A stretch of 64,000 nucleotides of DNA from Metaclostridioides mangenotii (GTDB taxonomy: Bacteria > Bacillota > Clostridia > Peptostreptococcales > Peptostreptococcaceae). The position numbers were made by a program, and so were the translations under genes. The notes below the pieces were generated by a model, which made no database searches, was not told where the DNA came from, and saw only the letters and a list, made by a program, of their open reading frames with translations. The DNA lies in assembly GCF_017873185.1 (NCBI RefSeq), contig NZ_JAGGJX010000007.1, positions 62,001-126,000 on the forward strand, given 5' to 3'. Numbering within the stretch: the stretch's first letter is position 1; the number at the start of each line of letters is the position of its first letter. Shown here in pieces: positions 8,513-15,384 of the stretch.

Positions 8513-8905
8513 TTAAATTAATTGTCTATACACCGCTTCAAATATAATTCCTGCCAAAAACCACGCTGGTGCATAATCTAATCTTATAAGACCATTGATG
8601 CTATACTTACTACCTGTATAATCCCATGGACATGTTCCTAGCCTTTTTAAAAATCCTCCCGTTAAGTACTCAATACCAAAAATACATAGTACATATATTC
8701 CTCCTCTAATTAATATTGGAAGTCCTGCCAATACATCGCAAACAGGTTCAAAGAAAACTACCATGCCGTATATAAAAAACATCCAAATAGATGTTGTAGC
8801 TGTCATCTTATAGTCTTTATTTTTTAATGAGTGGAACCCTGTCCACATTATTTCCATACACCATCCTATTGCTCCATAAATTAAAAATCTAATAATCATG
8901 TACAT
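8513..8905 (-). CDS. Membrane protein of the putative ABC-transporter permease CmpB type
   Basis: A 130-residue integral membrane protein with about four helices. It matches the PF06541-type family (putative ABC transporter type IV permease): GWCMEIMWTG near the start, then GIEYLTGGFLKRLG and CPWDYTGSKYSINGLIRLDY. These proteins usually stand alone without an ATPase and their transport role is unproven. It faces ytaF divergently across a 126-bp gap. The family call is from remembered motifs. Confidence 0.75.
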   Translation of the reverse strand: MYMIIRFLIYGAIGWCMEIMWTGFHSLKNKDYKMTATTSIWMFFIYGMVVFFEPVCDVLAGLPILIRGGIYVLCIFGIEYLTGGFLKRLGTCPWDYTGSKYSINGLIRLDYAPAWFLAGIIFEAVYRQLI

Positions 8906-9031
8906 AGTATCTGTAGAATCTCCATGTATATACTTTATTTTATAAATTTTTAAAATGTAGAAATTTAAACTCGTAACAAAAATTTGTTGAATGAATAAAT
9001 ATAAAATAGACAGTGAAAGGCGGTGTCATTT

Positions 9032-9673
9032 ATGAGCTTTAGCGTATTTTATTTTTTAGAAATTTTCTTGCTTGTTATAGCACTTTCAATAGATTCTTTT
9101 GTTGCCAGCTTTGCCTATGGAGCTAATAAGATTAAAATTCCTATTTTATCAGTAGCTGTTATTAATATTATTTGTACTTTAGTTCTGGGTATTTCTTTAT
9201 TTCTAGGATCGGCTATAGGGTCTTGTATTCCCGCAAGTTTAACTAAAATTATCTGTTTTTCAATTTTATTTTTAATAGGTTTAATAAAGTTGTTTGACAG
9301 TACTTCCAAATCTTTTATCAAAAAAAACAACAATATTAATAAAGAAATAAACTTTTCTATGTTTAACTTGAGCTTTATATTGCAAATTTATGTAAATCCT
9401 GAAAATGCAGACAAAGATTTATCAAAATCGCTCTCTGTAAAAGAATCTGTCGCTCTAGCCTTAGCGCTATCAATGGATGCACTTGCAGCAGGTTTCGGAG
9501 CTGGAATCGCCGATATTAGTTATTCTTTAGTCTTATTTTCATTTTTAGTGGTCAATACATCTTTGATGGTTATAGCTTGTAATTTAGGAGGGAAAGTATC
9601 TGAAAAGATTAACATGGATATATCTTGGATAAGTGGAGTTTTGCTTATTGTACTTGCTTTTTTAAAACTTTAA
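9032..9673 (+). CDS. ytaF: Sporulation membrane protein YtaF
   Basis: Multi-pass membrane protein (about 213 residues) of the YtaF/MntP-like fold. Two homologous halves each carry an Asp-containing helix: ALSIDSFVASFAYG near the start and ALSMDALAAGFGAG in the second half. Such paired motifs are typical of the manganese-efflux-like family. YtaF is expressed in sporulation in Bacillus and its substrate is not established. The frame extends to a GTG at 9023, but the ATG at 9032 fits the AAAGGCGG ribosome site. Monocistronic, ending in a long hairpin. Confidence 0.88.
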   Translation: MSFSVFYFLEIFLLVIALSIDSFVASFAYGANKIKIPILSVAVINIICTLVLGISLFLGSAIGSCIPASLTKIICFSILFLIGLIKLFDSTSKSFIKKNNNINKEINFSMFNLSFILQIYVNPENADKDLSKSLSVKESVALALALSMDALAAGFGAGIADISYSLVLFSFLVVNTSLMVIACNLGGKVSEKINMDISWISGVLLIVLAFLKL

Positions 9674-9735
9674 TTTGTCGATATTTATTATTTTATATAA
9701 TCCTCTAGATGTATAATTCAAATTTAAAAATAAAA

Positions 9736-9802
9736 AAGTAGCTAAAATTTACTACTCTTGATAGTTTAAAAACTTATTCAAGCACTCAATTTTTAGCTAC
9801 TT
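9736..9802. terminator. Long hairpin between ytaF and the TfoX-like gene
   Basis: AAGTAGCTAAAATT (9736-9749) pairs with AATTTTTAGCTACTT (9788-9802), with A-runs on one side and T-runs on the other. It lies between convergent genes, so it can serve as a bidirectional terminator. The large loop contains a smaller AGTTT/AAACT hairpin. Confidence 0.7.
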
Positions 9803-9904
9803 CATATTTTTTGTTGTTTTATTTCTATTCTTTTCTATTTTCTTTTATTTGTATTTTATTAAAAGATAAAATCTAGTTTTATAATTATGTAAATAACATA
9901 CACT

Positions 9905-10165
9905 TTACAAATCGCTTATATAATTATAAAATTCTTTAAGCTCTTCTTTAATGTTTTTTGGCAATTCACTCTTTTTTATTCCACGTATTGCTCCTTCTAT
10001 TGCATACAATCTATGTATACATGCAGAATCATCGATATTTTTAATATGCATCCAAGCTTGTTTGCTACCTAATTCCTGTAGCTCTTTTAATGTTTTGATA
10101 CCTACTCTATTCAATTGCGATTCTACTTCTTTACCTATATTTGGCAACATTGATAACTCGCCCAT
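9905..10165 (-). CDS. TfoX C-terminal-domain protein
   Basis: An 86-residue protein made only of the TfoX C-terminal (helix-hairpin-helix-like) domain: LSMLPNIGKEVESQLNRVGI, then the family's LQELGSKQAW and CIHRLYAIEGAIRG. The N-terminal TfoX domain of competence regulators is absent, as is common in Firmicutes. The role is unknown; the fold suggests nucleic-acid or protein binding. The ATG at 10165 is preferred over a GTG at 10174 because GAGGTGG would overlap the latter. Confidence 0.85.
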   Translation of the reverse strand: MGELSMLPNIGKEVESQLNRVGIKTLKELQELGSKQAWMHIKNIDDSACIHRLYAIEGAIRGIKKSELPKNIKEELKEFYNYISDL

Positions 10166-10180
10166 AAATACCACCTCATT

Positions 10181-10305
10181 TTAGATTAATACTCTAAATC
10201 CTTTGTCTCTTAAATAAAATTTCTGCTCTAGCCTCAATATTCTCTATAAAATTCTGTCGCTAAATTCATATTATCGCTTAGAAGAAAAAATTTATCCTAT
10301 CTCAT
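10181..10305 (-). pseudogene. Decayed small gene with early stop and frameshifts
   Basis: A strong SD (AAAGGAG, 10314-10320) stands 8 bases before an ATG at 10305, but the third codon is TAG. Downstream, protein-like segments appear in successive frames (FFLLSDNMNLATEFYRE, then IEARAEILF, then DKGFRVLI and a stop at 10181). They can be joined only with two frameshifts. I cannot assign a family. The ribosome site with broken coding suggests a recently lost small gene. Confidence 0.4.
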
Positions 10306-10420
10306 TTCACTATCTCCTTTTTTATTATAATTCATATTAATCTAAATTATAATAATTTTTATATAAATTACTAAAGTTTTATATTTATAGCAATTAATAT
10401 AAAACTATAAATCAAAAAAT

Positions 10421-10456
10421 AAAAAATGCTATCTGTTTTATCAGATAGCATTTTTT
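10421..10456. terminator. Bidirectional-looking terminator downstream of mgsA
   Basis: A perfect 15-bp stem (10421-10435 with 10442-10456, core TGCTATCTG) with a 6-base loop, A-run before and T-run after, about 95 bases past the mgsA stop. The rest of the gap from 10306 to 10549 is AT-rich and shows nothing else. Confidence 0.85.
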
Positions 10457-10549
10457 ATTTATATCATCCGAATAAATATATACAAAGATAACAAAATCCA
10501 TAACTTACCTTGAAGCAAATATATCTAGTCGATTTTTTTGTGGCAACTA

Positions 10550-10948
10550 CTATTTTTTACGAACTTCTCTCCAGGATAATTCGCCTCTATCTAAAGCTTT
10601 GATAAATATCTCAGCTGAAGCTAGATTAGTTGCTATTGGAACATAGTATACATCACATAGCCTAATAAGTGCTTGTATATCCGTTTCATGTGGTTGTGAT
10701 GTTAGAGGATCTCTTAAAAATATAACGAGATCAATTTCTTGATTTACCACTAAAGATCCTATTTGCTGATCGCCTCCTAATGGACCTGAGGCGAGTCTAT
10801 TGATACTAAGGTCAGTTTCTTCCATAATTCTCTTGCCTGTCGTTCCTGTAGCGTATAAACCGTATTTCTTTAGTATAGCCTCATATCCTATACAAAACGC
10901 TACTATTGTCTCTTTCATTTGATCATGAGCAATTAATGCTATATTCAT
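10550..10948 (-). CDS. mgsA: Methylglyoxal synthase
   Basis: Converts dihydroxyacetone phosphate to methylglyoxal and phosphate, a glycolytic bypass under phosphate limitation. 132 residues, usual for Firmicutes. The active-site motif [11 protein letters not shown] supplies the catalytic aspartate (Asp60, equivalent to E. coli Asp71), and HETD at 87-90 supplies the His and Asp matching E. coli His98/Asp101. It follows the rodA pair by 21 bases and is probably the last gene of that unit. A glyoxalase-like gene at 30143-30517 could detoxify its product. Confidence 0.95.
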   Translation of the reverse strand: MNIALIAHDQMKETIVAFCIGYEAILKKYGLYATGTTGKRIMEETDLSINRLASGPLGGDQQIGSLVVNQEIDLVIFLRDPLTSQPHETDIQALIRLCDVYYVPIATNLASAEIFIKALDRGELSWREVRKK

Positions 10949-10969
10949 AAAATTTCCACCTTACATAGT

Positions 10970-12094
10970 TTAAAAATTTATTTTTTTTCTTCTCATGTAC
11001 ACATTTAAAACAAGCCCTAAGTTTGCAAGAGATGTAAGAACAGAGCTAGCTCCTGCACTTATAAATGGCAGTGTCACTCCTGTAACGGGTATTAAGGCAA
11101 CTGTCATACCAATATTTTGTATTATCTGGTATGCGAACATCCCCATAACCCCTATTACAATTAAGGATCCATAAAAATCCTTCGCTTCTTTGGCTATATA
11201 CAAAAGCCGAATTATAAATAGAGTAAACATCAGTATTACAAATAACATTCCGAAGGCACCCAGTTCCTCTCCAATTACTGCAAATACAAAGTCACTGTCT
11301 TGAACTGGCAAGAAGTTTTCCTGATTTTGGCTGCCATTGTACAATCCCTTACCTGTAACTCCTCCTGAACCTATAGCTATCATTGATTGCATAACTTGGT
11401 AATTTCCTTGTAAAGTTACATCCTCTGGATTTAAAAACGCCTCTATCCTCACCTTTTGGTGATCCGCCATAGCCAAGTAAAGAAGAGGAGATATTAATAC
11501 AATTATAATTATAGTTCTCTTTATTAGCTTTGTACTTAGTCCTGAAAGGAAAAGCATCGCAGCTATAATACATATAAATACTATAGCTCCACCAAGGTCT
11601 GGCTGAGCAAGCAAAAGCCCTATAAAAGGAAGCGCATATAGTAAAACTGGAACTATTTCTTTAATTGTATTTAGCTTTCCTTTTTTGCTCTCCACTATTT
11701 TTGCATAGCTTATAATAAATGTAAGCTTAACTATCTCAGAAGTTTGTAAATCCAGAGGCCCAAGATGAAGCCAAGATCTAGCTCCACCTCTAACCGCTCC
11801 TATTCCCGGAATTAATACAACGGCTAGAAGTATCAAACTTATCAAATAAATTTCTTTATAATATTTCCCTAAAATGTTGTAATCAAACAGCAGTATAAAT
11901 ATTAAAGCTCCTGCTCCAAGTATAAACGCCAACACTTGTTTATAGATTTGTGTAAACCCGCCTGTAGAGTTAGCATGTGTTGCACTACTTAGTATAATCA
12001 GGCCAAATCCAAAAATTACTAAAACTATCGTTATAAGTTTCCAATCTAACTGTTTGATCAATTTTAATGTCAATTTATAATTTATATTGAACAA
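10970..12094 (-). CDS. rodA: RodA-type SEDS peptidoglycan polymerase, copy 1
   Basis: SEDS-family glycosyltransferase that polymerises peptidoglycan for cell elongation together with a class B PBP. About ten membrane helices. It carries the conserved loop with RIEAFLNPED, GNYQVMQSMIAIGSGG, FLPVQDSDFVFAVIGEE (catalytic-type Asp) and PVTGVTLPFISAGASS. The start is TTG at 12094: the region lines up with the start of copy 2 (MFN/MFK), both products are then 374 residues, and GGTGG lies upstream. Very similar to copy 2 just upstream, including the C-terminus NVYMRRKKINF. Confidence 0.93.
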   Translation of the reverse strand: MFNINYKLTLKLIKQLDWKLITIVLVIFGFGLIILSSATHANSTGGFTQIYKQVLAFILGAGALIFILLFDYNILGKYYKEIYLISLILLAVVLIPGIGAVRGGARSWLHLGPLDLQTSEIVKLTFIISYAKIVESKKGKLNTIKEIVPVLLYALPFIGLLLAQPDLGGAIVFICIIAAMLFLSGLSTKLIKRTIIIIVLISPLLYLAMADHQKVRIEAFLNPEDVTLQGNYQVMQSMIAIGSGGVTGKGLYNGSQNQENFLPVQDSDFVFAVIGEELGAFGMLFVILMFTLFIIRLLYIAKEAKDFYGSLIVIGVMGMFAYQIIQNIGMTVALIPVTGVTLPFISAGASSVLTSLANLGLVLNVYMRRKKINF

Positions 12095-12140
12095 ATAACC
12101 ACCACTCTCCAACTTTATAATAAGCCCTTATTTACTAAAT

Positions 12141-12173
12141 AAAGGAGAATAATCCCTTAGGATATTCCCCTTT
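12141..12173 (-). terminator. Imperfect hairpin between the two rodA genes
   Basis: AAAGG-GAATA-TCC pairs with GGA-TATTC-CCTTT around a CTTA loop, in the 180-bp gap between the rodA copies. The minus-strand tail is A/T-rich but not a clean T-run, so it may only attenuate read-through. Confidence 0.4.
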
Positions 12174-12274
12174 AAGAAATCACATTTAATAAAGCCTATA
12201 CTTTAAATTTAAAAAATCTATATATATTATAATATCATAAAATACGACATTAATAATATACACTTTTATAAAGT

Positions 12275-13399
12275 TTAGAAATTTATCTTTTTTCTCCTCA
12301 TGTACACGTTTAATGCCAATCCAATATTAGCAAGTGATGTAAGAACTGAGCTAGCTCCTGCACTTACTAACGGAAGTGTTATTCCGGTAACAGGAAGCAC
12401 AGCTATAGTCATACTGATATTTTGGACGATCTGATAGAAAAGCATTCCAAAAACTCCTATTACAATGAGGGTTCCATAAAAATCTTTCGCCTCACCTGAT
12501 ATGTATATGAGTCTAAACAACATTAGTACATACAATCCAATTAATACTAACATTCCTATAGCGCCAAGCTCTTCACCTACAACCGCAAATATAAAGTCAC
12601 TGTCATTTATAGGTAGAAAATTCTCCTGATTTTGTGTTCCGTTGTATATGCCTTTTCCTGTAATTCCACCAGACCCTATGGCTATTAGAGACTGCATCAC
12701 CTGATAGTTTCCTTTTAATGTTATATCTTCTGGGTTTAAAAATGCTTCTATTCTAACTTTTTGGTGATCAGCCATTATCAAATAAAGAAGTGGAGATATA
12801 ATCACTGCTATTACTATACACCTCTTAATAATTTTTGTATTTAGCCCAGAAACAAACAGCATCGCACCTACAATGCAAATAAATACAAGAGCTGTCCCTA
12901 AATCAGGCTGTGCTATTATAAGTCCCAAAAATGGTACTGCGTACATAACAACTGGCACTATTTCTTTTAAATTATTTAGCTTACCCCTATGACCTTCTAA
13001 TATCTTTGCATAAGACATTATAAACGTAAACTTGGCTATCTCCGAAGTCTGAAGTGTAATCGGACCTAGCTTTATCCATCTACTAGCACCTCTGCTTTCA
13101 AGACCTAATCCAGGTAACAGAACTGATACTAGTAAAATCAAACTGATTAAATACAAAGCTTTATAGTGTTTACCGATAGTATTGTAGTCAAAACATAAAA
13201 TAATCATAACAATTCCTACCCCGAGTATAAATGCTATTAGTTGTTTATATATCTTTGCAAAGCTACCGCCTGAATTTAGATGCGTAGCACTGGTTATCAT
13301 TACAAGACCAAATCCAAGTATCAATAAAACGATCGCTATCAGCTTAAAGTCTAACTGTTTAATTAATTTTACCTTCATCTTATAGTCAATCTTAAACAT
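12275..13399 (-). CDS. rodA: RodA-type SEDS peptidoglycan polymerase, copy 2
   Basis: Second SEDS polymerase, 374 residues, with the same motifs as copy 1 (RIEAFLNPEDITLKG, FLPINDSDFIFAVVGEE, GITLPLVSAGASS). By eye about three quarters of residues are identical over the second half, so the pair is a tandem duplication. ATG at 13399 with GGTGAGAG upstream. It lies directly after minE. Which copy partners PBP2 (15385-18366) in vegetative growth, and whether the other is for sporulation, cannot be told from sequence. Confidence 0.94.
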   Translation of the reverse strand: MFKIDYKMKVKLIKQLDFKLIAIVLLILGFGLVMITSATHLNSGGSFAKIYKQLIAFILGVGIVMIILCFDYNTIGKHYKALYLISLILLVSVLLPGLGLESRGASRWIKLGPITLQTSEIAKFTFIMSYAKILEGHRGKLNNLKEIVPVVMYAVPFLGLIIAQPDLGTALVFICIVGAMLFVSGLNTKIIKRCIVIAVIISPLLYLIMADHQKVRIEAFLNPEDITLKGNYQVMQSLIAIGSGGITGKGIYNGTQNQENFLPINDSDFIFAVVGEELGAIGMLVLIGLYVLMLFRLIYISGEAKDFYGTLIVIGVFGMLFYQIVQNISMTIAVLPVTGITLPLVSAGASSVLTSLANIGLALNVYMRRKKINF

Positions 13400-13441
13400 A
13401 CTCTCACCTACTCTCCACTCAATAAAACACTTATAAATAAT

Positions 13442-13478
13442 AATAGGGGGTTGATCTTATATAAGATACCCCCCTATT
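13442..13478 (-). terminator. Hairpin between minE and rodA copy 2
   Basis: AATAGGGGG (13442-13450) pairs with CCCCCTATT (13470-13478), and the loop holds a second palindrome, ATCTTAT/ATAAGAT. The tail on the minus strand is T-rich but interrupted. It likely ends or attenuates the min transcript. Confidence 0.7.
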
Positions 13479-13481
13479 TAT

Positions 13482-13772
13482 CTACATATTTCTCTCTTTT
13501 ATACTCTTTAGTGGTATATTTGCAACAAGCGCTGAGATAGGATTGTCGTCGAGTTCACTTCTACACTTTGACATTTTTATTTCTAATCCTGATTCTTCTA
13601 TTTCCGCATAGTTTGCAATTACATTCAATATATCCGATTTTATCATGTCAAGCAATTGAGGTGAACAATCAACTCTGTCATTAACTAAAACCAATTTTAA
13701 TCTTTCTTTAGCTACAGACTTGCTTTTTCTACTATCATTAGAAAAAGCTTTAAACAAATCAAACACAGCCAT
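13482..13772 (-). CDS. minE: Cell division topological specificity factor MinE
   Basis: 96 residues. MinE stimulates MinD ATPase and drives its pole-to-pole oscillation. It has the N-terminal amphipathic/MinD-contact segment (FDLFKAFS...SVAKERLKLVLVNDR) followed by the dimerisation domain. Present with minD and minC in the order minC-minD-minE, so this organism has a Gram-negative-style oscillating Min system in addition to being a spore former, as in some clostridia. Preceded by AGGAGGGG. Confidence 0.94.
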   Translation of the reverse strand: MAVFDLFKAFSNDSRKSKSVAKERLKLVLVNDRVDCSPQLLDMIKSDILNVIANYAEIEESGLEIKMSKCRSELDDNPISALVANIPLKSIKERNM

Positions 13773-13789
13773 AATCTATTCCCCTCCTG

Positions 13790-14584
13790 TTATTTTGCCA
13801 TAACTAGTCTTTTTAACCTGTTGAAGAATCCACCTTCTGTAGCAAATTCTAGTAAAGGTACTTCTTGACCTAATATTCTTTTGGCAATATTTTTATATGC
13901 TTGTCCAGCCTGAGATTTAGAATCAAGTATAGCTGGTTCCCCTTTGTTAGTTGATATAATTATACTCTCATCGTCAGGAACAAGTCCTAATAAATCTATC
14001 GCTAATATTTCAAGGATATCTTGTTTGTCCATCATATCGCCACGATCTACCATATCTTGTTTTATTCTGTTGATAATAAGTCTTATGTCTTTTACTTCGT
14101 TAGCTTCTAATAATCCTATAATTCGATCAGCATCTCTTACAGCTGATATCTCTGGATTTGTAACTACTATTGCTCTATCAGCTCCTGATATCGCATTTTT
14201 AAAGCCTTGCTCGATTCCTGCTGGACAATCAATTAGTATAAAGTCAAATGACTCTTTAAGTTTTTCACAAAGATCTTTCATTTGGTCGGCGTGTAATGCA
14301 TTCTTATCCCTAGTTTGTGCTGCAGGAAGCAGATAAAGGTTATCAAATCTCTTATCTTTTATAAGAGCTTGCTTAAGTCTGCAAGTTCCTTCTACAACAT
14401 CTACTATGTCGTATACTATTCTATTTTCTAGACCCATTACTACATCAAGATTTCTAAGTCCAATATCAGCATCCACTATTACCGTTTTTTTATTCTCCAA
14501 GCTTAGCGCAGTCCCAAGATTAGCTGAAGTGGTAGTCTTTCCAACTCCACCTTTCCCAGATGTTATAACTATAACTTCGCTCAT
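13790..14584 (-). CDS. minD: Septum-site-determining ATPase MinD
   Basis: 264-residue deviant-Walker ParA/MinD ATPase that binds the membrane and recruits MinC. The deviant Walker A GKGGVGKTT is at residues 10-18, with MGLENR and the Walker B region FILIDCPAGIE. The C-terminus, GGFFNRLKRLVMAK, is the amphipathic membrane-targeting helix. It sits 17 bases upstream of minE and 22 downstream of minC in one operon. Confidence 0.97.
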   Translation of the reverse strand: MSEVIVITSGKGGVGKTTTSANLGTALSLENKKTVIVDADIGLRNLDVVMGLENRIVYDIVDVVEGTCRLKQALIKDKRFDNLYLLPAAQTRDKNALHADQMKDLCEKLKESFDFILIDCPAGIEQGFKNAISGADRAIVVTNPEISAVRDADRIIGLLEANEVKDIRLIINRIKQDMVDRGDMMDKQDILEILAIDLLGLVPDDESIIISTNKGEPAILDSKSQAGQAYKNIAKRILGQEVPLLEFATEGGFFNRLKRLVMAK

Positions 14585-14606
14585 ATTTCTACCCCCTAAT
14601 TATTCG

Positions 14607-15287
14607 TTATTTAACTGTAAAAGATAAATAACTTTCTATTACAATTCTATCATTACTTACATATGCTATTTCTGGACTTGAGTCTTTTTCTTCCCCACAT
14701 TCTTCATCGTCTGGTGCCTCTGCTATGACCTTAGCAATTTTTAGAACTTTGGGCCTAAGATTTTTAGATACAACATATGCAGATTGATTGCCATTTGAAC
14801 CTGCATGTACGAAGCCTAATATACTTCCCATTACAGTTACATTACCACCAGCAATCACTTTAGCACCTGATTGAATATCACCCATTACTACAGTATTTAA
14901 TGTTGAAACGACTTCAGATCCCGGTTTCATATCACTAAGTACAACAACATCTCCGTCGCATTCAATAAGCTCACCTGATCTCAATGATTTAACATACTTT
15001 GTATCAAAATTTGCTAATTCTTCAATAAGTTGTTCCTCAATAAATTCCACATCAAATTTGGATGTAATACTATCTTTTAGCTGTAAAATTTCTATGTCAT
15101 CCAAATATTCACTATTTATTTTACTAATTTTAGCCCCATTGAAAAATCCAACATACGACTCTAATTTATTAATCAAATTCTCTTTAATTTCTTCGAAGGG
15201 TAACTTTCTCTTTATATTTACTATTATGCCCTCTTTATTACCCTTAAATTCTATGGGCTCCTGATTTATAGACTCTCTTAAAGACAT
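14607..15287 (-). CDS. minC: Septum-site-determining protein MinC
   Basis: 226-residue inhibitor of FtsZ assembly. The N-terminal domain (about 1-100) is variable. The C-terminal beta-helix, which binds MinD, is clear from VVLSDMKPGSEVVS, GDIQSGAKVIAGGNVTVMG and GFVHAGSNGN. The ATG at 15287 (MSLRES) is chosen because GGAGGTTG lies just before it, rather than eight codons upstream. Confidence 0.93.
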   Translation of the reverse strand: MSLRESINQEPIEFKGNKEGIIVNIKRKLPFEEIKENLINKLESYVGFFNGAKISKINSEYLDDIEILQLKDSITSKFDVEFIEEQLIEELANFDTKYVKSLRSGELIECDGDVVVLSDMKPGSEVVSTLNTVVMGDIQSGAKVIAGGNVTVMGSILGFVHAGSNGNQSAYVVSKNLRPKVLKIAKVIAEAPDDEECGEEKDSSPEIAYVSNDRIVIESYLSFTVK

Positions 15288-15384
15288 AACAACCTCCAGA
15301 ATGATATACATTTAATATTCTTCAAATTAATCGCAAATTCCTTTAAATTTTGTAATAAAAGCAAAAGTTTAATTTACTTTTAGA

